DNA from: Lanius collurio
Lineage: Eukaryota > Chordata > Aves > Passeriformes > Laniidae
Assembly: GCA_020086605.1 (NCBI GenBank)
Contig: JACBWW010000004.1
Coordinates: 18,611,624 to 18,675,623 of the forward strand
Reading direction: 5' to 3'
Length of the DNA: 64,000 bases
Part shown: positions 26,735-36,925 of the stretch, piece by piece
Layout: each line of letters starts with the position of its first letter
How positions within the stretch are numbered: the stretch's first letter is position 1
Made by a program: the position numbers and the translations under genes
Notes under the pieces: model-generated
Databases searched by the model: none
What the model saw: only the letters and a program-made list of their open reading frames with translations
Told to the model about the DNA's origin: nothing

Positions 26735-27051
26735 NNNNNNNNNNNNNNNNNNNNNNNNNNNNNNNNNNNNNNNNNNNNNNNNNNNNNNNNNNNNNNNNNN
26801 NNNNNNNNNNNNNNNNNNNNNNNNNNNNNNNNNNNNNNNNNNNNNNNNNNNNNNNNNNNNNNNNNNNNNNNNNNNNNNNNNNNNNNNNNNNNNNNNNNNN
26901 NNNNNNNNNNNNNNNNNNNNNNNNNNNNNNNNNNNNNNNNNNNNNNNNNNNNNNNNNNNNNNNNNNNNNNNNNNNNNNNNNNNNNNNNNNNNNNNNNNNN
27001 NNNNNNNNNNNNNNNNNNNNNNNNNNNNNNNNNNNNNNNNNNNNNNNNNNN
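26735..27051. other. Assembly gap (317 N)
   Basis: This is a run of N inside the CpG island. It most likely contains ALDH6A1 exon 1 (about 16 codons of mitochondrial presequence with the start codon) and both transcription start regions. Confidence 0.98.
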
Positions 27052-27227
27052 CGGCCGCCCCCGGCCCGTGGTGGCTCCTGCGGCTCGAGGGGAACAGGGG
27101 GGTCGCGGCTCACCTGGCCCCGGGACCCCGCGGCGGGGTCGGTCCCGGGCGAGGAGCGGCCGAAGGGGGGTCGGGGGTGGTGCTGCCTGATCCGTCCTGA
27201 GGTGGTCTGTGCTTTCACCCCGTCCAG

Positions 27228-27290
27228 CTGCTGCGGACAGCCGGTGCCCCCTGGAACACCTCAGTTGCCGCGTCCTTCTCTTCCTCGGTG
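27228..27290 (+). CDS. ALDH6A1: ALDH6A1 exon 2 (end of mitochondrial presequence)
   Basis: A CGTCCAG acceptor precedes 63 bases ending GTG and a GTGAGT donor. It encodes [21 protein letters not shown]. The length (21 codons) and the FSSSV end match human exon 2, while the rest is divergent as expected for a targeting presequence. It lies 177 bases after the gap. Confidence 0.85.
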
Positions 27291-30200
27291 GTGAGTGCCC
27301 GTCCCGCGGAGCGGAGCCGGTGGGCGGGGGAGGGAGGCGCGGGAGAGCCCCGGGCGCCGCCGCCGCTGCCCGCCGGACACTTGTCTCGGGTCTGCTCTGC
27401 TAAGGCCGCTCCCCCCGGCTTGGCTGGAACTGTGGTGGGTCCGAAGGAACAAGCATCGGCACTGCCCCCGTGTTCCACGGGAGGGACGGAAAATAGTTCT
27501 ATGTCCGATTTGTCAGGCTCCGGAACTGAGCGATGGCCGCCCGGGCAGCTCCTGCCGCGGGTCGCGGTGTGGCCGCCCAGGGAGTCACCTCGCGTTACTC
27601 CTGGTGGCTCTGGACTGGCCTCATGGCATCTGTTTGCGACAGAGAGAGTATCTGGTTTCCTTCGGACAATATAGAACAGCTTTAGTTGTTGTACTGCTTT
27701 TTTTCCTCCTCTGTCCATGGCTGTGCATTCTCCAAACTCCAAAGCAGGATTCCACAGAGTCTGCTTTACTATCGCCCGTGTTTTCACAGCAGGTGCTTCT
27801 CTACAGAAAAAAAGGTGGCGATCTTGGGGAAAAAGTGCAATTAATCTTAATTCAGCATTTCCTGGCTTGCTTAAAATATTTTTTGTTGCATGTGCAATTT
27901 TTGAGATACCCTTTTTAAACAATTTGAAAAAAACATGAACTCCATTGCACTGAAGTCCATGTGGGTCATAAAGCACTGGAGCTTGTAGCTCCCTTGCAGA
28001 TACGTGGCACTGGGGCTAATGGAGTGATTGATAGCCGTAGGAGTTTGTCATTCTTTAGATCAGCAGCTTTTCTGACAGTCAGGGAACTCAGTCAAGGGAC
28101 TCAGATTTCCTGTGCTTCCTTCCAGGTTCTAGAGGAGATTGTGTTTTCGTAGGCACAGATTTCTGCCCCGCTTCCCCAAGTGTGATTCCAGCTACATAAT
28201 CATCTGCAACTTTTTAATTTTCTTCTAGTGTTGCTTTCCAAATCTGTAGGTCTTGCTTGTCCATTAAGAGACTTATTTTACAGTTCTTGTCCTAGCTTTC
28301 TCACCTCCAAGCTTTTTCAGTTTGTTCCAACTAACATTGCTGTTCAATTTTTTTCATTTTCATTCACTTTTCATTGTCATTACTTGTCTACCCAATACCA
28401 TTTGTATTCCTAATTCTTCCTCTGATCTCTTTCCCTTCATTACACCTTGAAAAGCATCCAAGTCCTCATCTCCCGTTCATAATGCCACATCATAATTTCT
28501 TCAGCTTTCCAATATATTTGGGTTTATATTCCAGTTCTGTTGATCTGTCCCATTTCTGTTATTCATACAAAAGATCTATTTCCCCTTTCTCCTACCTGTT
28601 CTCCCCAAGTCATGGGTTTGTGTCATGATTAACTGGCTCTTGCTTGCTCCTAGTTCTCTCCTTACCTCCCATTGTCAATTCCTCTTCTCTAATTTCTCAA
28701 TTTATACAATCACAATCTGTTTTCCTGCATGGTAGTTTTGTTGCCTATCTAGTGCTAATTATAGCTTCTACATGTGCTCTCTGTTCCGTTCAATGTTTGC
28801 CTGAACCCCATATTCCAAACTTTCCTTGTCCCTCCTCTGCATCTGAGTGGGAAGGTTTTGTTTTCTGTGCTGCCAGCCAGGACAGTCATGGTGAACTCCA
28901 CAGATGCAGGTTCCTTGCTCTTATTTGCAAGACCAAGTGGGGTGTTGGGGAAAGTCCAATTTTCTGCTTGAACTGGAAAGATGAACCTGCTTAGTGGCTT
29001 GATGGGAAGGAGGTGCATAGGACAGTGGAACAGTCCGCACTGGGTTCACAGAATTCCCACTAGGTGAATTATTAACTGTTTCTTCTGAACATTTAACATT
29101 GGCAGTTTTTTAGGCTTTGATTAAATAGATTGAAATAATTCTGAACACGAGCATAGGAATGTACTTTTTCTATAACTGCTTTTAGAAAGAATTTTCGCCA
29201 TTTTGGTGTAACGTGAGAGAAAAATGGGGCAGAGAGCAGTTAGCTGGGTCTTGCTGTGAAGACTGGATCTAGACTCTCTAGTGGCTCACACAGCAGTAAG
29301 TGATGAAGGCTTGCATGTAATATGGCACACTGGTATTTAGGCACGTTGAGATAAAAATAACTCACTGTCCAGTGTTTTGACCTCCACAGCCAACAACCAA
29401 ACTCTTCATTGATGGGAAGTTTATTGAGTCCAAAACTACTGAATGGATTGATATCCACAATCCGGTAAGTGAAATGGTCTCAGCTTATGTAAATAGTGAT
29501 CACTGTGCAACAAAGGTCTGTGCCTCTTTTTGGGGATGTGGCAGAAAGGAAGTGTACATATGTTTCTTGAGAAAGGTTTAGACTTGGAGCTTAAGATAGA
29601 CTATGGCTTCTCAGCTTCCTTTTCACATGAAATGTCAGTCTCAGAAAAGTTACTATCTCCTTTACCTCCCTCATATAGGAAGCCTCTGATCTCTAGAAAA
29701 GAAGCTTAAACTCTGGTTACTTTTTGTTTTTCTACATAGAAAGGCTCTGTGATGAGTATGTCAAATTACTGAAGGGTGTCTTTCAACCTGTATATGAAAT
29801 AAACTGGGTGTGATTTGATGCCAGCTGAATGTGAAGTCCTGATAGAGACTGATACTACTCTCAGAGTACAAAGGTGAAAAATCCTGACAGCTGAAGCTCC
29901 TCTCCTTTCAGAGAGCTTCCATCTGTGGCCCACAATAATCACAGAGAAGTCAGAAGTTGGATGCTATGCAGTGCAAAATAACTTAGATTTGTAGCACTTG
30001 TACTTGTCTACATACTCCACCAAAGACAAATGGAAATGAGGTTGCACTCAGAATTCTGACCCTCCTGACCTCCCTAGTAAGCATTTAAACAGCATTTTCT
30101 AAGTCTTCTCTGTAAAGCTCTAATTTCATTTGCTTTGTGGAAATGATCAGAGCAGCAAGCCATGTTCATGAAGCTCATTTGGTCTCTACATAGCAACCAG

Positions 30201-33200
30201 TGTTCTTGTTTTGAATAGTTTCTCTCTTAGTGATATATCTGAAATTTATGTCATGTCAAAGCAGATTTAATTTTTAAGACAACATTAGAAGGAGGTTAAA
30301 CTGGCAACAACCTTGAAGTTAAAATACCGTAGAACTAAGGTTGCTTGTAAATATAGTACTTTGGCCTAGGGGTATAGGTAAGCTAACATCAATGCCAATT
30401 GCACAGTCATGTACTGCTTTTCCCAAAGGAATATTGCTTCATTTAATGTGCAAGAGGGACAGCTAGATGAACCAAGACGATGGAGAGGGAAAAGACCACA
30501 GCCCACAGAAACTTTTGCCTTATACTCTCTAGAAGGTTCAAGGTAGACAAGTCACTTCAGCTTGGAAATCAGTACTGCATTTGTAGTTTTCTGAGTGCCT
30601 AATTTGAGATACTTGGAGTGCAGGTTTTCAGAGCTACTCCAGTTGTAGCTCAGGCCTTTTGTGTGCAGTGAAGGAAAGTGTCTCCTTTGTGCTCTGCCCT
30701 CAGAAGTACAACTCCTTGTAGAACAAGAATATTAGGTGTGTGCTGTGAAAGGACACTTGCATGGTTGGTGAGGACAGATGGGAAAAGTTGAGTTTTGATG
30801 CAATTTGTTTTTTCTTTCAGGCCACAAATGAGGTGGTTAGCCGTGTACCGAAAGCCACAGCCAGTGAGATGGAGGCAGCTGTGGCTTCTTGCAAAAAGGC
30901 TTTCTGGAACTGGTCAGAAACATCTATTTTGAGTCGCCAGCAAATCTTTCTGCGTTATCAACAGCTCATCAAAGACAATCTGGTGAGACACCATGGCTGT
31001 GTGTGATGGCTGTGGCTGACTGCATTGCAGCTGACTTTAGGAACTAAATTAAGAGACTCGGGGTTTACAGAGTTCTTGATGAGGCATTGCCATGATCGAG
31101 GAGCCAGCTGAGACACTGTCAAGAGGTGCAGCAAAACACTTCCCATCAAATGGTAACAGAGAGGCAGCGCTTCTTAGGGAATATTATTCTGAATTTGTCA
31201 CTTTACCAAGAGACTGCAAAAGGAACTTTGAGCCTTGATGGAACATGTGCCAGTTGATGAAAACAAGTATGTTATTATGTTTTTGGGTTTCCCTCATTGC
31301 TTTTTTTGGTGTGTATGTGGTGTCATACCTGAAAGCATTAGAGCACAAACCAATCATAGGATGATTTTTTCTAAAATGTCACCTGTGTGGGTTATTAGCT
31401 CTTTGTCTACAAGGAGCAAATCAGTCAGTATAGGCTTTTCTGGGTTCTGTTCAGTCTATTCACTGTGATGTTCAACTCCCTGTTAATTCTGTCTTATCCT
31501 TGCACTCTTATTTCATGGGTGGGCACTTTTCTAACCTTCATAAACTCTGTGTTTTCCATTTTCAGAAAGAAATTTCCAAACTCATCACCTTTGAGCAAGG
31601 GAAGACCCTGGCTGATGCTGAGGGAGATGTGTTCCGAGGCCTCCGTAAGCTGCTGGCTCCTGCTGTTAAAAAAGGGGGTTTGAGAACCCACAGGAAGGGA
31701 TGAGGTCTCTTGAGCAACTGATTGCTCTGTACATGTTGCTCTCTTTATAGCCCCCTACTTAAAGAAAAGTATCAATTGTAACTCTAAGCTGAAGAATTGT
31801 CTTAGATAGAGTATCATTAAATCACTTCCAAATTGTTAGAGTTGTTAGTCGTTTTTCTAGGAGTGACTACAAATTACTAAAAAGGAATAAGAACTTCTCA
31901 CCTGTGCTCAGATATCTGAGGCTGAGTCCCAGGTGGTACAATAATACTATGCCTGTGCATTTTGTACTGGGGCTATTGTGTCTGTGCTCCTATCACAGTG
32001 ATGTACAGTGTGATCAAGAAAGAATCCATTCATAATTTGCTCCCAATGCTTGGCAGAGCAAAGGGATTTTCTGGAGCACAATAAGTGTTAAGGTGTGGGA
32101 GAAGGGGCTGGAAGAAAGAGGTGGGTCAAGGCAGCAGTTTGGCAGCAGTCAAAGCAGCAGAAAAGGGAGTTTGGGGACTGATTGTTAATGGATCATCCAG
32201 CAGCATATTGCCCTTTCTGCCGCAGAGGTGGTTGAACATGCTTGCAGTGTGACTTCCCTCATCCTTGGAGAGACCATGCCCTCCATCACTAAAGACATGG
32301 ACACTTACACCTACCGCCTGCCTCTGGGCGTGTGTGCTGGAATTGCACCATTCAACTTCCCAGCCATGATTCCTCTTTGGATGTTCCCCATGGCTATGGT
32401 TTGTGGAAACACCTTCTTGATGAAACCATCTGAGCGTGTACCAGGAGCACTAATGTTCCTTGCCAAGCTGTTTCAGGATGCTGGTGCCCCTGATGGGACC
32501 CTGAATATTATCCATGGACAACATGAAGGTAATAACAACCCCTCCTGGTAAATGATGAGTGTATGTGTTGTGGTGTTTGCTCAGTGGGAGGTACCATTTG
32601 GAGAGTCTGAGACTGCTGCTGTTAGGTTTGGACAGGTGCTTCAGCTCTATTGATGAAGCTGAAAGGTGAGTGGAAGATTCTCTGACACCTTGCACCAGAT
32701 CTTTCAGGAGATCTGGTGGACAAAATTTTGGGGATTGGGGTCAGAGTTCCCAAGGCATTTAAGTGCTCCAACTCGTATTTAGCAACCTAAACTGCAACTG
32801 AAATAAGTAGATAAATCATCTTGGTTTCACAAGGAAGCCTAAACAAGAATTAAGTGCCTTGCTGAATATACAGTGGATACCAGTTTTATGGTTCCTAACT
32901 TGCTATTTTTTACAGCACATGAGTAGCTTCAGGATGTGATGTTACAAATAGAGAACAGTAACTTCACTTTGGCACTGCTCTGACACCCTGGGAGATGCCC
33001 AAAGCATGAAGAGAAGTCAGAGAGCCAGGAGTATGAAGACAGGGCAGAAGTATGTGAGCTAAGAAGTGAGTGAAGAGATGCACAGACAGGCTTTCAGGGA
33101 ACTCCAATGTAGGAAACACAGAGGCAAGAATTTCGATAAGAAGAAAGATACAGAGATTTAGTGCTGTGGGGAGGGGAACAGAGGGAACCATTTGTGCACC

Positions 33201-36042
33201 ACAGTTATAATGTATTATTTCCTATTTGAAGCGGTGAATTTCATTTGTGACCATCCGGATATCAGAGCAATCAGCTTTGTGGGATCTAATCAGGCTGGCG
33301 AGTACATCTATGAGAGAGGATCACGGAATGGCAAGAGAGTCCAGGCCAACATGGTAATGTCTCTAATGGAGCACACTTTAGCACATACACTACCTCTGTT
33401 GCCTGTGAATGTTGAGACACCATGCCACTCAGCAGCAGAAGCTGACTTTGCTGCTGATAGTTAAGTGATAAGGCTGCTTTCTTGCCAGCCTGTTGGTAAC
33501 AGAGTCATAGCTACTATAAGAAGTCACTGCCAGAGGGCTAGAGAAGAAGCAGTCTGGGGTGGTTTTTAATGGGAGACTGTGTGTGTTGTATTTCAGGGAG
33601 CCAAGAACCACGGTGTGGTGATGCCTGATGCCAATAAAGAGAACACCTTGAACCAGCTGGTTGGAGCTGCTTTTGGAGCAGCTGGCCAACGCTGCATGGC
33701 CCTGTCTACAGCAATTCTAGTGGGAGAAGCTCAGAAATGGCTGCCAGAGCTTGTGGACAGAGCCAAAAATCTACGCGTTAATGCAGGTAGAGACTGATAA
33801 TTTTTACAAGGTACTTCACTTCTGTGCAACCATAGCTTTTTAGGTCAGCTTATCTGCTATACTGTCTTGTGACCCTTGGAGCTATTGGCGCCATAGTTTG
33901 ATGTGTAGGGATTGGACCTAGCAGATTGTCTGGACTGGGAAACCCAGCCCTGGGCTCAGAGGCAGGAATATGTTTTCAGCTTGCTGGTGGGACTGTGATG
34001 CAATGTTTACAGGATCAGTCTTGTTTTAACTGGAGATTTGAGGTTATATCCTGTGTTTAACTCAAATCTGCCATTTATATAGCAACTTCATTTATAAGAT
34101 CCTTCCAATTTGCAGTAAGCATACAATAAAAAAAGAAAAATGGAAACAAGTACTTTGGAAAAACTCCACTGTTATTAATTCTAGGGGAATTATCTTTTGT
34201 TTATATTCAATATAGTGCTGCAAAGGGGAAAACTTTCCTTCCTGAGAAGAATCTGTTGTTGAATTTTGGCTTCCTGGTGATCTAAAATTATGCTTATGAC
34301 TTCTCTTATTTGCTGACTGTGAGAGCTGCAGGCTGTTATTCCTGTTCATCAATGTCTCAAATCTTTGTTCTGTGTCTCAGAAACATCAGGATTTTCAGAT
34401 TTTTCCTGCCAGTGCAGTTGTCTCCCAGAGGCCTGTGAAGAGGAACTTGTCAAGAGTTAAAAACTTGGTTTCTCTGCCTCTTCACAGGAGACCAGCCTGG
34501 AGCAGATCTTGGGCCTCTAATCAGTCCCCAGGCTAAGGAACGGGTTTGCAGTCTGATTGAGAAAGGAGTAAAAGAAGGTGCCAGCCTTCTCCTGGATGGA
34601 CGTAATGTCAAAGTGAAGGGTTATGAAAATGGCAATTTTGTTGGGCCAACAATCCTTGCCAAAGTCAAGGTAAGATGACCAAAACCAGTGCTTGTTAGTG
34701 TATGTTGCAGGGTCAGCTGAAAAATGGGTTAGCCAAATCAGTCAGTAATCAATGATCACCTGGTAGAAAGGCCATAAATGGCTCAGCCTTCCCTTGCACA
34801 GTATTAATGAACTACTCATTGTAATGCAGGCAGTAAAAGCAGAAAGCACTCTGGAGATGAAAAGTGGTGCCTTCTTTAGTGGACTAGATAGAGGACAGGG
34901 CATGGGAAAGGATGGCCTGTGGCAATGCAGTATGATCAATAATCCTAGGAATACCATGAGTACTAATAGCATGTGTGTTTCTTATATCCTATTTACTAGG
35001 ATGTTTTTATTATATCCTTTATACAAGCTGCTTTTTCTGCTGTTTGTATTGGCAGCCAAACATGACTTGCTATAAGGAGGAAATCTTTGGGCCTGTCCTA
35101 GTGGTGCTGGAAGCAGACACTTTGGATGATGCCATTGAGATGGTGAACAATAACCCCTATGGGAATGGAACTGCAATCTTCACCACCAATGGAGCCACAG
35201 CTCGGAAGTATTCTCACTTAGTAGATGTGGGGCAGGTATGTTCCAGCTAGAATTGTTGCTTTTAGCCCTCACCATTTACAGTGGGTAGCCATTCAGCTGT
35301 AATCACTGCCCTCTCAGCCAGCAGCACCCAGCCTCAGATTTAAAGAAACAAAATGCAGAAGCTTTTGGAGAGTGCTCTACAGTCTGCTACTTCCTGTGGC
35401 TAATATGGCTGCTTTCCTTTGGTGTAGGTGGGTGTCAATGTTCCAATCCCAGTACCTCTGCCCATGTTCTCTTTCACTGGCTCTCGTGCTTCTTTCAGAG
35501 GGGACACCAATTTCTATGGCAAACAGGTAACTTTCTAATTCAGAGTACTCTATTGGGTTGAATTGTGATAAATCATGTTATAAATGGCAATAGGGAGACA
35601 GTCATCAGACCTCAGTAGTGAGGAGACTTTGATGCCATTTCAACTAGGAAACTGAAAACTAGATGCATGTCACAATCATTGATAGCCAATTCCTCATTCT
35701 TTTCCCCTTCAGTATAAAAATGTAACTCTTTTAGGAGATTTGAGAAGGGAGCAATAACTAGCAAGCTTTCTCACAGAATCAGAATCTTTGTGGAACTGGT
35801 AAAAAGAACAGGCCGACAAGAATTGTTTCCACAGAAGACAACTCAATCCTGTGTAGATAAAGCAGAAACTGTTTGATATACCACTAGAGTAGACCTGAGG
35901 CCAAGTATCTGATCTGTGAATCTCTGCTTTCCTCCAGGGAGTGCAGTTCTATACACAGCTGAAAACTATCATTTCTCAATGGAAAGAGGAAGATGCCACC
36001 ATTTCCAAGCCTGCTGTGATTATGCCAACTATGGGAAACTAA
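27228..36042 (+). CDS. ALDH6A1: ALDH6A1, methylmalonate-semialdehyde dehydrogenase (acylating), mitochondrial; exons 2-12
   Basis: This is the mitochondrial matrix enzyme that oxidatively decarboxylates malonate and methylmalonate semialdehydes to acetyl-CoA and propionyl-CoA, using NAD and CoA, in valine, thymine and uracil breakdown. Eleven plus-strand exons join in phase: 27228-27290, 29390-29464, 30821-30982, 31566-31644, 32226-32528, 33232-33353, 33597-33786, 34488-34669, 35056-35235, 35428-35526 and 35938-36042. They encode 519 residues. Adding the 16-codon exon 1 seen in human gives 535, the mammalian length. Visible motifs are [24 protein letters not shown] [63 protein letters not shown], the catalytic cysteine in [12 protein letters not shown] (Cys317 by human numbering) and [13 protein letters not shown]. 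There is no frameshift or stop. The start codon is missing because exon 1 falls in the assembly gap. Introns over 300 bases hold nothing I recognise. Confidence 0.97.
29390..29464 (+). CDS. ALDH6A1: ALDH6A1 exon 3
   Basis: A CTCCACAG acceptor precedes 75 bases and a GTAAGT donor. It encodes [20 protein letters not shown] then DIHNP, the first strands of the NAD-binding domain. Confidence 0.97.
30821..30982 (+). CDS. ALDH6A1: ALDH6A1 exon 4
   Basis: A TTTCTTTCAG acceptor and a GTGAGA donor flank 54 codons. The exon opens [20 protein letters not shown] and closes with [18 protein letters not shown]. Confidence 0.97.
31566..31644 (+). CDS. ALDH6A1: ALDH6A1 exon 5
   Basis: A CATTTTCAG acceptor and a GTAAGC donor flank 79 bases. 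It encodes [20 protein letters not shown] then DVFRGL, leaving one base for the glutamine codon split with the next exon. Confidence 0.97.
32226..32528 (+). CDS. ALDH6A1: ALDH6A1 exon 6
   Basis: A CTGCCGCAG acceptor and a GTAATA donor flank 303 bases. It encodes [19 protein letters not shown], then [30 protein letters not shown] and [11 protein letters not shown]. This is the largest exon and carries the Rossmann-fold nucleotide site. Confidence 0.97.
33232..33353 (+). CDS. ALDH6A1: ALDH6A1 exon 7
   Basis: A TATTTGAAG acceptor and a GTAATG donor flank 122 bases. It encodes [20 protein letters not shown] then [20 protein letters not shown] and M. The first Ala codon is completed from exon 6. 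Confidence 0.97.
33597..33786 (+). CDS. ALDH6A1: ALDH6A1 exon 8 (catalytic cysteine)
   Basis: A GTATTTCAG acceptor and a GTAGAG donor flank 190 bases. It encodes [20 protein letters not shown] then [20 protein letters not shown]. The Cys in GQRCMA is the active-site nucleophile. The usual ALDH ELGGK motif is replaced by MGAKN, as in other methylmalonate-semialdehyde dehydrogenases. Confidence 0.97.
34488..34669 (+). CDS. ALDH6A1: ALDH6A1 exon 9
   Basis: A CTCTTCACAG acceptor and a GTAAGA donor flank 182 bases. It encodes [20 protein letters not shown] and later [20 protein letters not shown]. Confidence 0.97.
35056..35235 (+). CDS. ALDH6A1: ALDH6A1 exon 10
   Basis: A GTATTGGCAG acceptor and a GTATGT donor flank 60 codons. 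It encodes [20 protein letters not shown], then [20 protein letters not shown] and [10 protein letters not shown]. The EEIFGPV block is conserved across aldehyde dehydrogenases. Confidence 0.97.
35428..35526 (+). CDS. ALDH6A1: ALDH6A1 exon 11
   Basis: A TTGGTGTAG acceptor and a GTAACT donor flank 33 codons. It encodes [20 protein letters not shown] then [13 protein letters not shown], the C-terminal active-site wall. Confidence 0.97.
35938..36042 (+). CDS. ALDH6A1: ALDH6A1 exon 12 (stop codon)
   Basis: A TTCCTCCAG acceptor precedes [20 protein letters not shown] then [14 protein letters not shown] and a TAA at 36040-36042. The C-terminal VIMPTMG matches the family end (PTMGR in human). Confidence 0.97.
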   Translation, partial: GVQFYTQLKTIISQWKEEDATISKPAVIMPTMGN

Positions 36043-36925
36043 ATCAGCCTTTGCAGATGCTGTTCCTGGTGCCCTTCTATGCTGCACTTTCCAGCTTTGT
36101 CCTGACTATCACCCTTTACTTGGGAATGAATAGAAAGCTCCCTTGTCTCAAGGATCTGTTTCTGTGCAGATCAGGCAGGCTCATGTGACTCACAGTCTGG
36201 ATTTTCTCTTTCTGTCAGTGTTTTTTTGGCTAGCTGAACAAAATTTTTCCCTACAACCTATCACAGGCTAAACAACCTTATCTAACTGAAAGGGCAGCCA
36301 GTGAGATTGGTCTTAATTTGTGTATCTTTCCAGACCCCATGAACTTGAACACTACTCTGGTTTTCACTTCAGTATCTTTAGCCTTAGTGACTCACTCCTG
36401 GCTACATCTTGTGGCAGGTTTATTTACCTCTTTATCTTGCATATTAAGACTCTGAATTCACCTTACTCAAAGATGAGTACTCATTCTGAGTGACATAACT
36501 GGGACACCTTGGGTGTCTCATAGAAGTGACTTTACATATGATGAAGACAGGAAGTTGTCAGTCTTTCACCTGTCGAGCAGTTTCCAAAACATTGGGAAAT
36601 AGCTTTGTACAGGTTTTTCAGGAAAGCATATTTGATTACTTGTCTGAGGATGAAAGAAATTTCTGTATGGTACGGTGACCTTCACTGTGCCTCTGACAGC
36701 TTGAAAACTTTTGTTCCTGTTCTGTCTGTGGCTTGTATGCTCAAGCTTGCCAGCAATTCCATTATACATAAAAGTTGTTTGGTGCCTTTTCACTGTGCTA
36801 GCAGATACAAGCCTACACGTCTGTAACATAATGAAACTGGGGAAACAGAAACATAACCATGTATATGTATGTTTGTGTTACAGCATCATGTAGATCTGAA
36901 TAAAATGGAGTGTAAGTACAGAGGT
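36043..36925 (+). other. ALDH6A1: ALDH6A1 3' UTR (inferred end)
   Basis: The sequence after the stop has no reading frame of note. The first canonical AATAAA downstream on the plus strand is at 36899-36904, so cleavage is expected about 15-25 bases later. More distal ends are possible, for example near the ATTAAA-like sites around 37260-37445. Confidence 0.6.
36899..36904 (+). terminator. ALDH6A1: Poly(A) signal AATAAA, ALDH6A1
   Basis: This is a canonical hexamer about 0.86 kb after the stop codon in sense orientation. Use is inferred from position only. Confidence 0.55.

Larger units (their letters stand above)
26110..27560. promoter_or_regulatory. CpG island, shared LIN52/ALDH6A1 bidirectional promoter
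   Basis: The sequence changes abruptly from AT-rich to very GC- and CpG-rich. It spans the first exons of the divergent genes LIN52 (minus) and ALDH6A1 (plus). Visible sites between the LIN52 ATG and the gap are a palindromic TCACGTGA (26553-26560), a GC box CCCCGCCCC near 26602, CACGTG (26618-26623) and TGACGCTC near 26670. Only 685 bases separate the LIN52 ATG from ALDH6A1 exon 2, and 317 of them are N. Human ALDH6A1 and LIN52 are also head to head. Confidence 0.85.

Noticed and set aside
26709..27294. Open frames crossing the N gap
   Set aside because: Runs of N contain no stops, so these frames are artefacts.
27215..27976. 253-codon minus-strand open frame
   Set aside because: It lies over the CpG island and ALDH6A1 exon 2 on the other strand. 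The frame is long because of high GC, and no protein family motif is visible.
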